Below the pieces are notes generated by a model. That model made no database searches. It saw only the letters and a program-made list of their open reading frames with translations, and was not told the DNA's origin. The position numbers and the translations under genes are program-made. A DNA stretch of 64,000 nucleotides from Bacillota bacterium (GTDB lineage Bacteria > Bacillota > Clostridia > Lachnospirales > Lachnospiraceae): NCBI GenBank assembly GCA_023390555.1, contig JAEWCQ010000016.1:310001-374000 (forward strand). Direction: 5' to 3'. The number at the start of each line of letters is the position of its first letter. Position 1 is the stretch's first letter. Below are positions 34,740-44,355 of this stretch, one piece after another.

Positions 34740-37094
34740 ATGGAAAATCAGGAACGTGAACAGATCAAAATCTCAGTCAGAAATCTTGTGGAATTCATTC
34801 TGCGCTCCGGTGACATTGACAACCGTCAGGGAAGAACGGATACGATGGCCGCAATGCAGGCCGGCAGCAGACTTCACCGTAAGATTCAGAGAAGAATGGG
34901 GGCATCCTATCATGCGGAGGTTCCGCTGAAGCTTGCGATTGAGGAAGAGCGCTATCAGCTGGTCGTGGAAGGAAGGGCGGACGGAATCATCCTCGAAGAT
35001 ACGGTGACCATCGATGAGATCAAGGGGGTCTATCTGAATCTGGATTTTTTAAAGGAACCGATTCCGGTTCACCTTGCACAGGCCAAATGCTACGCATATA
35101 TCTATGGAATCCAGCAGTCGCTGGAAACTGTTCGGGTGCAGATGACATACAGCAATCTGGATACCCAGGAAATGAAATATTTTCACGAGACTTATGCAAT
35201 CGGCTATCTGACCGAATGGTTTGGAGGATTGCTCGAAGCATACCGGAAATGGGCGGATTTTCAATACGATTGGAAGAAAATCAGGCAGGCATCCATCGGA
35301 GACCTGCCTTTTCCTTTTGCCTATCGGAAGGGACAGAAACAGCTTGCAGCCAGTGTCTATCATACCATAGCGAGAAAAAAGACACTGTTTATACAGGCGC
35401 CAACCGGTGTGGGAAAAACCATTTCCACACTCTATCCGGCGGTGAAGGCCGTAGGAGAGAGTCTGGGAGACAAGATTTTTTATCTGACAGCCAAGACTGT
35501 CACAGGAACGGTTGCAAAGGAGACTTTTGATATTTTAAAGGCACAGGGCTACCGGGCAAAGACCATCCAGATCACAGCCAAGGAAAAGCTGTGCCTGTGT
35601 GAGACAATGGATTGTAATCCTGCGCATTGCCCTTATGCAAAGGGACACTATGACCGGGTCAACGATGCGGTCTTTGATCTGCTTTTACGGGAGGACACTT
35701 TTACCAGAGAAGCGCTGTGGGAGCAGGCGGAGAAGTATCAGGTGTGTCCGTTTGAACTGTGTCTGGATACGGCGACCTGGGTGGACAATATCATCTGTGA
35801 CTACAACTATGTCTTTGATCCGAATGTCTATCTGAAACGGTTTTTCGCGGAAGGAATCAAGGGTGATTATATCTTTCTCGTCGATGAGGCACACAATCTG
35901 GTGGAGCGGGGACGGGAAATGTACAGTGCGTCTTTGTATAAGGAAGATTTTCTGAATGTGAAAAAAATAGTCAAACCATACAGCCATAAACTGGAAGCCG
36001 AACTGAATAAATGTAATAAAGTATTTTTGGAATATAAGCGGGAATGTGATACCTACCGTCTGTATGAGAACGTGGCGGATCTGGTTTTTGCATTGATGCG
36101 CCTTGCAGCAGAGCTGGACAAGTTCCTGCTGCAGAACCTGAATTATACAGGGAAAGAAGAAGTAAATGACTTTTATTTTGCACTGCGAAATTTCCTGAAT
36201 ATTTATGAACGGGTGGATGAGCACTATGTCATCTATGGGCAGCATGACGAAGACCGGCGTTTTGTCATCAAGCTTTACTGTGTGGATCCGTCCTACAATC
36301 TGCAGGAGTGTATTAATAAAGGGAATGCAACAGTATTCTTTTCTGCGACATTACTGCCGATTCAGTATTATAAACAGCTTCTGAGTACAAAAGAGGATAA
36401 CTATGCGGTCTATGCCGAGACGACATTTTCACAGAAACAGCGGCTGCTCTTGATCGGAAAGGACGTAAGCAGTAAATATACAAGGAGAAATCAGCAGGAA
36501 TTTGCCAGAATTGCCGAATATATCTATCGTACGGCGAAGTTAAAAAAGGGGAATTACATGGTATTTTTCCCTTCTTACCGTTTTTTGCAGGAAGTCTATG
36601 AGCAGTTTCTGCCTCTGAATCTGGGACAGATGGATGTGTGTGTGCAGGAAAGCGGGATGCGGGAAGAAAAACGGGAGGCGTTTCTGGAAGAGTTCGCGCA
36701 GGCACGGGAGCAGTCTCTGGTCGGTTTCTGTGTAATGGGCGGAATCTTCAGCGAAGGAATCGATCTGAAAAAGGAACAGCTGATCGGTGCTGTCATTGTC
36801 GGCACCGGATTGCCTCAGGTCAGTCATGAGCGGGAAATCCTGAAACAGTATTACGACAGCCGAAACGGAGAGGGATTTGCATACGCATACCGCTATCCCG
36901 GTATGAATAAGGTACTGCAGGCCGCGGGCCGTGTCATCCGGACCACGGAGGATATCGGTGTGATCGAGCTGCTCGATGAGCGTTTCCTGCAGAGGGAATA
37001 CCGGGATCTCTTCCCAAGAGAATGGGAAGAGCGCGTCATCTGCCGCATTGATACCCTGGATCAGTATTTAGACGATTTCTGGCAGCAGCGCTAG
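34740..37094 (+). CDS. PD-(D/E)XK nuclease-XPD/DinG-like Fe-S helicase fusion
   Basis: A 784-residue protein. The N-terminal part (about 1-200) is a Cas4/RecB-like PD-(D/E)XK nuclease: GRADG with Asp81, DEIKG with Glu93 and Lys95, and a following QAKCYAY (Q-x3-Y type) motif. The rest is a superfamily 2 XPD/DinG helicase: Walker A PTGVGKT at 221-227, a cysteine-rich insert CLCETMDCNPAHC plus CPFELC that could hold a 4Fe-4S cluster, DEAH at 382-385, GIFSEGIDL and QAAGRVIR. It would unwind and cut DNA in repair. The frame opens at TTG 34701, but ATG 34740 has AGGAACAGAT upstream. Its 3' end overlaps the convergent LysR gene by 27 nt. Confidence 0.87.
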   Translation: MENQEREQIKISVRNLVEFILRSGDIDNRQGRTDTMAAMQAGSRLHRKIQRRMGASYHAEVPLKLAIEEERYQLVVEGRADGIILEDTVTIDEIKGVYLNLDFLKEPIPVHLAQAKCYAYIYGIQQSLETVRVQMTYSNLDTQEMKYFHETYAIGYLTEWFGGLLEAYRKWADFQYDWKKIRQASIGDLPFPFAYRKGQKQLAASVYHTIARKKTLFIQAPTGVGKTISTLYPAVKAVGESLGDKIFYLTAKTVTGTVAKETFDILKAQGYRAKTIQITAKEKLCLCETMDCNPAHCPYAKGHYDRVNDAVFDLLLREDTFTREALWEQAEKYQVCPFELCLDTATWVDNIICDYNYVFDPNVYLKRFFAEGIKGDYIFLVDEAHNLVERGREMYSASLYKEDFLNVKKIVKPYSHKLEAELNKCNKVFLEYKRECDTYRLYENVADLVFALMRLAAELDKFLLQNLNYTGKEEVNDFYFALRNFLNIYERVDEHYVIYGQHDEDRRFVIKLYCVDPSYNLQECINKGNATVFFSATLLPIQYYKQLLSTKEDNYAVYAETTFSQKQRLLLIGKDVSSKYTRRNQQEFARIAEYIYRTAKLKKGNYMVFFPSYRFLQEVYEQFLPLNLGQMDVCVQESGMREEKREAFLEEFAQAREQSLVGFCVMGGIFSEGIDLKKEQLIGAVIVGTGLPQVSHEREILKQYYDSRNGEGFAYAYRYPGMNKVLQAAGRVIRTTEDIGVIELLDERFLQREYRDLFPREWEERVICRIDTLDQYLDDFWQQR

Positions 37095-37955
37095 GAATGC
37101 TTTGGTGACCGGGGAAGCCGGAAGATTTGGATTGATGGAGGCGGCCAGCTGACGCTTCGGTATTTTCTCTCTGGTCTTTAAAATAAACAGATCTCTCGAT
37201 TCGTGTGCGAGACAGAAATCGGGGATGCATGCAATGCCTAGACCGATTTTGGCAAGGTCAATCAGCAGATCATTGCTGCTGAGTTCAATTTCCGGCACGA
37301 GTTCCAGCTGATGCTGAAGAAAGAGTGTATGCAGGAATTCACTGGTCGTGCTCTTTTGGTCGAGCATCAGAATCGGATACTGCGTGAGATCTGAGAAACA
37401 GATTTCCTGCTGCCTCAGGTTGAAGTAAGCGGGATTGGCAATAAATACGTCAGAGAAGCTGCATACCGTCTTTTGGATATAGGACTGGTTCAGCCGGATA
37501 TTCGGAAAATTAGTGACGATCAGATCTACCTTGCCCTGTTCGAGCAGATCCACACAGTGCAGGGAGGTGTCATTTGTGACTTTAATAGGAATATTCGGAT
37601 ATTTCTTGTGAAACTGTTTGAGATAAGGGACTAAAAAATAACGGCAGATGGTGTCACTTGCACCGATGTGCAGCTGGCCAAGTCCGAGCGTACCGGTGTC
37701 TAACAACTGGCTTTCGCCCCGCTGAATCAGGTTCATGGCTGGCTCAATGTGTTTGAGCAGTACTTTCCCTGCCGGAGTGAGCTGGACTTTTTTTGTACTC
37801 CGGATAAAAAGTGGTTGCTCCAGCTTTTTTTCCAGTGTCTTGATGGACTGGCTGACAGCAGACTGCGAGATGTAGAGCTGTTTGCTGGCCTCGGAAAAGC
37901 TGAGAGAAGTCGCGACATAATAAAAGACTTTATACAGTTCATAGTTAATATCCAT
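37068..37955 (-). CDS. LysR family transcriptional regulator
   Basis: A 295-residue LysR-type regulator. The winged HTH reads VFYYVATSLSFSEASKQLYISQSAVSQSIKTLE, and the C-terminal effector-binding domain has the LGIGASDTICRYFL-like and IKVTNDTS segments. ATG 37955 is used rather than the open-frame start at 37988 because GGAGG lies 5 nt upstream of it and LysR proteins begin at this point. A perfect-consensus promoter drives it (38003-38031). It is divergent from purL and converges with the helicase gene with a 27-nt overlap. Regulation of purL is possible by position; no co-inducer can be named. Confidence 0.9.
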   Translation of the reverse strand: MDINYELYKVFYYVATSLSFSEASKQLYISQSAVSQSIKTLEKKLEQPLFIRSTKKVQLTPAGKVLLKHIEPAMNLIQRGESQLLDTGTLGLGQLHIGASDTICRYFLVPYLKQFHKKYPNIPIKVTNDTSLHCVDLLEQGKVDLIVTNFPNIRLNQSYIQKTVCSFSDVFIANPAYFNLRQQEICFSDLTQYPILMLDQKSTTSEFLHTLFLQHQLELVPEIELSSNDLLIDLAKIGLGIACIPDFCLAHESRDLFILKTREKIPKRQLAASINPNLPASPVTKAFLALLPEIV

Positions 37956-38002
37956 GGAAGCCTCCGTTCCAATAAAATACCTTGTCATTTGTTCCTGCCT
38001 TT

Positions 38003-38031
38003 ATTATAAAAAACCGACATTGGACTGTCAA
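38003..38031 (-). promoter_or_regulatory. Perfect-consensus sigma-A promoter of the LysR gene
   Basis: On the minus strand TTGACA (38031-38026), exactly 17-bp spacer, TATAAT (38008-38003). The start codon lies about 48 nt downstream of the -10. Confidence 0.85.
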
Positions 38032-38162
38032 TCCATAAATTAGATAAGCTTATAAATAAAATTAAATATATTAATTATGCTAATTCTATGACGATATGCT
38101 ATACTGAGAACAGTTTTGATAGAGAAGCATGGATTAGAAGGAAAAAGTTCAGGAGGATTTCT

Positions 38163-41100
38163 ATGAGTAATGTAAGAAGAGTATATGTGGAAAAGAAACG
38201 TGCATATGCAGTTGCTGCAAAAGAACTGCAATCTGAAATTAAAAGTTATCTCGGGATTACGACCGTGACAGATGTACGGGTTTTGATCCGTTACGATATT
38301 GAAAATATCTCGGAAGAGGTTTATAAAAAAGCACTTGTGACCGTATTTTCGGAGCCTCCTGTAGATGATGTGTACGAAGAAAGCTTTGACGGAAAGGACG
38401 GACAGGCATTTTCTGTGGAATTCCTTCCGGGTCAGTTTGATCAGCGGGCGGATTCTGCCGAGCAGTGCGTGAAGCTGCTGAAGGAAGATGAAGATCCGAT
38501 TATCCGGACAGCGACTACCTATGTCATATATGGTGGTATCGACGAAGCACAGTTACAGGCTGTCAAAGAGCATTGTATCAATCCGGTGGATTCGAGAGAG
38601 ACCGGTCTTGAGAAGCCTGAGACGCTGGTTCAGAACTTCGAGGAACCGAAAGATGTGCTTATTTTTGACGGCTTTCAGGATATGGCAGAAGGTGATCTGA
38701 AAGAGCTCTATGCTTCTTTGAACCTTGCGATGACTTTTCAGGATTTTCTTCATATTCAGAAATATTTCCATGACGATGAGAAACGCGATCCGTCCATGAC
38801 GGAGGTTCGGGTATTGGATACTTACTGGTCCGATCACTGCCGTCATACGACTTTTTCTACCGAGTTAAAGGATATTACGTTTGCGGACGGTTATTACCGT
38901 GAGCCAATTGAGAAGACCTATGAGGATTATTTGAAGACACACAAAGAACTGTATGCCGGAAGGACAGATAAGTTTGTCTGCCTGATGGATATTGCACTTA
39001 TGGCGATGAAACGTCTGAAGAAAGAGGGGAAGCTTTCCGATCAGGAGGAATCTGATGAAATTAATGCCTGCTCGATCGTGGTCCCGGTTGAAGTAGACGG
39101 CCAGACAGAAGAATGGCTTGTGAATTTTAAGAATGAGACGCATAACCATCCGACCGAGATTGAACCTTTCGGTGGTGCGGCAACGTGTCTGGGCGGAGCA
39201 ATCCGTGACCCGCTATCCGGTCGTACCTATGTATATCAGGCAATGCGTGTGACCGGAGCGGCTGATCCTACGGTATCTGTGAAGGATACTATGGCAGGAA
39301 AGCTTCCGCAGAAAAAACTGGTACGCGGAGCCGCACATGGCTACAGCTCTTATGGAAATCAGATCGGTCTGGCAACCGGCTATGTAAAGGAAGTATACCA
39401 TGCCGATTATGCGGCGAAGAGAATGGAGATCGGTGCCGTTATGGGCGCGGCTCCGAGACGTGCCGTACAGAGACTGACATCCGATCCGGGAGATATCATC
39501 ATCCTGCTGGGCGGACGTACCGGACGTGATGGCTGCGGCGGAGCAACGGGTTCCTCCAAGGCGCATAACACACAGTCAATTGATACCTGCGGTGCGGAAG
39601 TACAGAAGGGAAATCCGCCGACAGAACGTAAGATCCAAAGACTGTTCCGCAGGGAAGAGGTAAGCAGGATTATCAAAAAATGTAATGATTTTGGTGCCGG
39701 CGGCGTGTCGGTGGCAATTGGTGAGCTGGCAGCCGGTCTGCGGGTAGATCTGGATAAGGTGCCGAAGAAATACGCAGGTCTGGACGGAACGGAGCTTGCT
39801 ATTTCAGAGTCCCAGGAGCGTATGGCTGTGGTCGTGGCACCGGAGGCTGCACAGCAGTTCCTTGCCTATGCAAAAGAAGAAAATCTGGAGGCGGTCAAGG
39901 TTGCTGTTGTGACAGAGGAGCCGCGTCTGGTTCTGAACTGGAGAGGCAAGGAAATCGTTAATATCAGCAGAGCTTTTCTGGATACCAACGGCGCACATCA
40001 GGAGACCTCTGTCTTTGTGGAAATGCCGGAGGAAACAGAAAACTATTTCCGGAAGATTGATATGCCGAAAGTAGCGGCAGCGTTGGAAAACGGGGATGTA
40101 AAAGAAGCATGGCTGACCGGGCTTGCGGATCTGAACGTTTGCTCACAGAAGGGACTCGTTGAGATGTTCGACGGTTCGATCGGAGCCGGCAGTGTCTTTA
40201 TGCCATACGGCGGAAAATATCAGCTGACAGAGACGCAGAGCATGGTTGCAAAGCTTCCGGTTCTGACGGGAAAATGCGATGCCGTAACCATGATGAGCTA
40301 TGGCTTCAACCCATACCTGTCCTCCTGGAGTCCTTACCATGGGGCTGCTTATGCGGTACTGGAGTCTGTTTCAAGAATCGTAACGGCCGGGGGAGATTAT
40401 CATAAGATCCGTTTTACATTCCAGGAATATTTCCGCAGAATGTCGGAAGAACCTTCCCGCTGGAGTCAGCCGCTTGCTGCATTGCTGGGTGCATACAGCG
40501 CACAGATCGGATTCGGGCTTCCTTCGATCGGAGGAAAAGATTCCATGTCCGGAAGCTTTAATGAGATTGACGTTCCGCCGACACTGGTATCTTTTGCAGT
40601 TGATGTGGCAAAAGAGCAGGATATTATCACACCGGAATTGAAGACTGCCGGAAACAGACTGATGCTTTTTACGATTGAGAAAGATTCCTATGATCTTCCG
40701 GATTATGTGCAGATCATGAAATTATACGATGCGGTTCACACACTGATTCAAAACGGTGTCATCGTATCTGCCTATGCACTCGATGCAAAGGGTCTGGCGG
40801 CAGCCGTCAGCAAGATGGCGTTTGGAAATAAATTGGGGGTAACGCTCTTGGATTCCGTATCCGGAGAGACTCTGTTTGCACCGGGATTTGGAAGTATTGT
40901 TGCCGAGATAGCTGCAGGCAGGGAAGCAGAAGCCCGGCAGGTGATGGAGGAAGCAGGCCTTGCCTCCAATGCCATGGTCGTGGGAGCGGTCAATGACAGT
41001 CAGCAGTTTGTCTATGGTGATACGATCATTTCCATGGAAGAGGCACTGGGCGCATGGACGAAAACATTGGAAAAGGTATTTCCGACCAGAGCGGCAGAGG

Positions 41101-41966
41101 GAACGGATGAAGTAAAAACAGGACTCTATGACACCAATAAACTGTATGTGTGCCGTAATAAGGTTGCGAAACCTACGGTCTTCATACCGGTATTTCCGGG
41201 AACCAACTGCGAGTATGACAGTGCAAGAGCCTTTGAAAGAGCCGGAGCCGATGTCATTGTAAAAGTATTTAAGAATTTTGATGCAGATGATATCCGCGAT
41301 TCGGTGGAGGCCTTTGAAAAAGCGATCAGTCAGGCACAGATTCTGATGTTCCCGGGCGGATTTTCTGCCGGTGACGAACCGGAAGGTTCTGCAAAATTCT
41401 TTGCAACCGCATTCCGGAACCAGAAAATCAAGGAAGCAGTCGATAAGCTTTTGATGGAACGTGACGGTCTTGCACTTGGTATCTGCAACGGATTTCAGGC
41501 GTTGATCAAACTGGGTCTTGTGCCTTATGGAACCATTACACAGCAGACAGAAGATTCTCCGACGCTGACCTATAATACGATTGGACGTCATATTTCCAAG
41601 ATGGTGTATACCAAAGTTGTGACGAATAAATCCCCTTGGCTTGCCCAGGCAAGGCTTGGCGGGGTATACTGCAATCCGGCATCTCACGGAGAGGGACGCT
41701 TCGTGGCTCCGAAAGAATGGCTGGACAAGCTGTTTGAAAATGGGCAGGTTGCAACACAGTATGTCAATGAAGCCGGCAATCCGACCATGGATGAGGAATG
41801 GAATGTCAACGGTTCCTACATGGCAATTGAGGGTATTACAAGTCCGGATGGCCGTGTACTTGGCAAGATGGCACATGCAGAACGCCGTGGAGCGTCTGTG
41901 GCGGTCAACATATACGGCGAACAGGATATGAAGCTGTTCGAATCCGGTGTGGCTTATTTCAAATAG
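38163..41966 (+). CDS. purL: Phosphoribosylformylglycinamidine synthase, single-chain
   Basis: A 1267-residue large-type PurL (FGAM synthase) catalysing the ATP- and glutamine-dependent fourth step of purine synthesis. The synthase part has SDHCRHTTFSTEL, FKNETHNHPTEIEPFGGAATC and the repeated AIRS-like domains with IGGKDSMSGSF. The C-terminal glutaminase domain has VFPGTNCEYDSA, MFPGGFSAGDEP and the nucleophile Cys1108 in GICNGFQ. The N-terminus begins at SNVRRVYVEKK; ATG 38163 follows AGGAGG, though the frame is open from 38088. A TATACT (38100-38105) is a possible -10. The gene stands alone rather than in a pur operon and is followed by a terminator. Confidence 0.95.
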   Translation: MSNVRRVYVEKKRAYAVAAKELQSEIKSYLGITTVTDVRVLIRYDIENISEEVYKKALVTVFSEPPVDDVYEESFDGKDGQAFSVEFLPGQFDQRADSAEQCVKLLKEDEDPIIRTATTYVIYGGIDEAQLQAVKEHCINPVDSRETGLEKPETLVQNFEEPKDVLIFDGFQDMAEGDLKELYASLNLAMTFQDFLHIQKYFHDDEKRDPSMTEVRVLDTYWSDHCRHTTFSTELKDITFADGYYREPIEKTYEDYLKTHKELYAGRTDKFVCLMDIALMAMKRLKKEGKLSDQEESDEINACSIVVPVEVDGQTEEWLVNFKNETHNHPTEIEPFGGAATCLGGAIRDPLSGRTYVYQAMRVTGAADPTVSVKDTMAGKLPQKKLVRGAAHGYSSYGNQIGLATGYVKEVYHADYAAKRMEIGAVMGAAPRRAVQRLTSDPGDIIILLGGRTGRDGCGGATGSSKAHNTQSIDTCGAEVQKGNPPTERKIQRLFRREEVSRIIKKCNDFGAGGVSVAIGELAAGLRVDLDKVPKKYAGLDGTELAISESQERMAVVVAPEAAQQFLAYAKEENLEAVKVAVVTEEPRLVLNWRGKEIVNISRAFLDTNGAHQETSVFVEMPEETENYFRKIDMPKVAAALENGDVKEAWLTGLADLNVCSQKGLVEMFDGSIGAGSVFMPYGGKYQLTETQSMVAKLPVLTGKCDAVTMMSYGFNPYLSSWSPYHGAAYAVLESVSRIVTAGGDYHKIRFTFQEYFRRMSEEPSRWSQPLAALLGAYSAQIGFGLPSIGGKDSMSGSFNEIDVPPTLVSFAVDVAKEQDIITPELKTAGNRLMLFTIEKDSYDLPDYVQIMKLYDAVHTLIQNGVIVSAYALDAKGLAAAVSKMAFGNKLGVTLLDSVSGETLFAPGFGSIVAEIAAGREAEARQVMEEAGLASNAMVVGAVNDSQQFVYGDTIISMEEALGAWTKTLEKVFPTRAAEGTDEVKTGLYDTNKLYVCRNKVAKPTVFIPVFPGTNCEYDSARAFERAGADVIVKVFKNFDADDIRDSVEAFEKAISQAQILMFPGGFSAGDEPEGSAKFFATAFRNQKIKEAVDKLLMERDGLALGICNGFQALIKLGLVPYGTITQQTEDSPTLTYNTIGRHISKMVYTKVVTNKSPWLAQARLGGVYCNPASHGEGRFVAPKEWLDKLFENGQVATQYVNEAGNPTMDEEWNVNGSYMAIEGITSPDGRVLGKMAHAERRGASVAVNIYGEQDMKLFESGVAYFK

Positions 41967-41979
41967 AATTGGATGTTCT

Positions 41980-42020
41980 GAAACAGGATGTTGCGCTTTT
42001 GGCGTGATGTCCTGTTTTCG
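41980..42020 (+). terminator. Terminator of purL
   Basis: Stem GAAACAGGATGTTGCGC / GCGTGATGTCCTGTTTTC with G-T pairs, ending in TTTTCG. The T-run is short. Confidence 0.65.
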
Positions 42021-42170
42021 TTTATTCACAGGCGCGGAATCTGTCCCGTCAAAGTGCAAAGCCTTGTTTCAGGATAGAGGATAAGCGGTCGGCTGCCCGT
42101 TTGTGTATGCATGTATGCCGGATGGAATGGATATACTAGATGAAACTATAACAGGAAAGAAGGTGATGAA

Positions 42171-44248
42171 ATGACCATAAAAACAGAGAAGCCCAATAGA
42201 TTAATCAGGGAAAAATCCCCTTATCTGCTCCAGCATGCCCACAATCCGGTTGACTGGTACCCATGGGGTGAGGAAGCTTTTGCGAAAGCCAAGGCAGAGG
42301 ATAAACCGATATTTCTTTCTATTGGGTATTCGTAGTGCAGGTTAAAAAATCCACATGTCACTGGTGCCATGTTATGGCCCATGAATCTTTTGAAGACAGA
42401 GAAGTCGCAGAGCTTCTCAATCAATCTTATGTATGCGTGAAAGTAGACCGGGAGGAACGCCCGGATATTGATGCTGTCTATATGTCGGTTTGTCAGGCAC
42501 TGACCGGTTCTGGCGGATGGCCGTTGACCATCCTTATGACGCCGGAGCAGAAGCCGTTTTTTGCGGGCACCTATCTGCCAAAGCATACCGGGTGGGGAGC
42601 GAACGGACTGATGGAGTTACTTGGTTCTATCCGTCAGTTATGGAAAGAGAATCCAAAACAGTTGCTAGAAGCCGGTGAGGCGATTACGGAATTGATCCGT
42701 GGATCCGAGGAAGGCACTGAGGAGGAAGGTACCCCGGAAAAAGGTATTCTGCTGCTTGCTGCGCGGATGTTTGAACGGATGTCAGATCAAACATGGGGTG
42801 GTTTTGGACAGGCACCAAAATTTCCGACGCCGCACAATCTGCTGTTTCTTTTCCGTCATTTTGCTTTTGAGCAGAATCGCAATTCTTTGGAAATCGCAGA
42901 AAAAACGCTGATGCAGATGTACCGGGGTGGAATCTATGATCATATCGGCGGCGGTTTTTCCCGTTATTCCACAGATGAGCGGTGGCTTGTTCCGCATTTT
43001 GAAAAAATGCTCTATGACAACGCATTATTGCTGTATGCGTATGCGGAAGCTTACCGAAGTACCTCGCGCAGACTCTACCAGACTGTCGCGGATGGAATCT
43101 TCCGTTATCTCTGCCGGGAGCTTACGGATGAAGCAGGCGGTTTTTACTGCGGACAGGATGCGGATAGCGAAGGAATTGAAGGAAAATATTATATTTTTGC
43201 ACCCAGTGAAATAGAATGTGTATTGGGAAAGAAAAATGCGGACTTCTTCTGTAAGTGGTTTGGCATAACGGAGGAAGGAAATTTTGAAGGAAAAAGCATT
43301 CCGAATCTGATTGCCAATGAATCTTTTGAGGAACAGAATAGTCAGATTGAGTTGCTGTGTGACCAGCTCTATGAATATCGTAAGAACAGGACGCAGCTTC
43401 ACAGAGATGATAAGATTCTGACTTCCTGGAATGCACTCATGATAGCCGCACTGGCAAAGGCATACAAAATTTTTGGCAGGTCGGAATATCTAACCGCTGC
43501 CGTACAGGCTGAAAAATTTATCGTCCAAAATCTGACAGATGAAAACGGCAGGCTCTTTCTGCGTTACCGGGACGGGCAGCAGGCACATAAGGGGCAGTTG
43601 GATGATTATGCATTTTATGCCCTGGGTCTGCTGGAATTGTATGAGGCTAGTTATGACGTTGCCTATCTGAATCAATGCAGGGAGATTTCCAGTCAAATGC
43701 TGAAACTTTTTGGAGACGAAGTACATGGTGGATTTTATATGTCTGCATCTGACAGTGAGGCGCTGATTCATCGTCCAAAAGAATTCTATGACGGTGCAGT
43801 TCCGTCCGGCAATTCCGTTGCGGCATACGTTTTGAGCCAGCTTTCCAATTTGACGGGAGAAACGGTCTGGAAACAGGAGGCAGAAAAACAGATTTCCCAT
43901 ATAGCGAAAATCATACGGGAATATCCCGCAAACTACAGTTTTTCTTTACTTGCACTGCAGCGTATGCTCTATCCCTCCGTTGAAATTGTGTGTGTCACCG
44001 CCGGTACAGACATTCCCGAAGGAATGAGAGAGCTTTATCTGCACTACACGAGCAATCTGAGCGTGCTGCTAAAAACTCCGGGCAACGCACAGAAGCTTGC
44101 AGAAGCGGCTCCATTTACAAAAGATTATCCGATTCCGGCTGAGGGAAGCAGCTTTTATATCTGCCGGGGAGGTGCCTGCATGCGGCCAGTGAACAGTATG
44201 GAAATGCTCCAGGAGGTGTTGTGTACAGAATTTACGAAAATGATATAA
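42171..44248 (+). pseudogene. YyaL-like thioredoxin/glycosidase-fold protein (DUF255), interrupted by 20 nt
   Basis: The gene begins at ATG 42171 (AAGAAGGTGATGAA upstream) and encodes NRLIREKSPYLLQHAHNPVDW and FLSIGYS, the exact N-terminus of YyaL/SPATA20-like proteins, then stops at TAG 42333-42335 after 54 codons. The expected continuation STCHWCHVMAHESF resumes in another frame at 42350, and the remaining 630 residues are open to 44248, including the N-acylglucosamine-epimerase-like barrel. Removing the 20 nt between the TC at 42330-42331 and the TC at 42350-42351 restores one continuous frame. The break sits directly before the CxxC motif. The rest has no other lesion, so the change is recent or specially decoded. 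Function of the family is unknown. Confidence 0.85.
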
Positions 44249-44302
44249 AATAAATATTTTTTTCAAAAAAATAGTATAAATTTCCAAATTTGTACGATTG
44301 TG

Positions 44303-44311
44303 TGTTATAAT
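44303..44311 (+). promoter_or_regulatory. Extended -10 element upstream of hppA
   Basis: TGTTATAAT, with consensus TATAAT at 44306-44311, about 45 nt before the start codon. No convincing -35 is seen. Confidence 0.55.
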
Positions 44312-44355
44312 GTGTTCAGCAATTATTATAATTTTCATAATAGGAGGGAGTTTTT

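Noticed and set aside
40722..42059. A 445-codon minus-strand open frame
   Set aside because: It lies wholly opposite purL, has no family motif and no ribosome binding site; it is a shadow of purL codon usage. The same holds for the 298-codon frame at 25417-26313 and the 322-codon frame at 31681-32649.
42330..42352. Programmed translational bypass as the main explanation for the yyaL break
   Set aside because: Take-off TCG and landing TCC are not identical codons and no supporting stem-loop is evident, so a simple insertion is more likely; kept only as a test in the findings.
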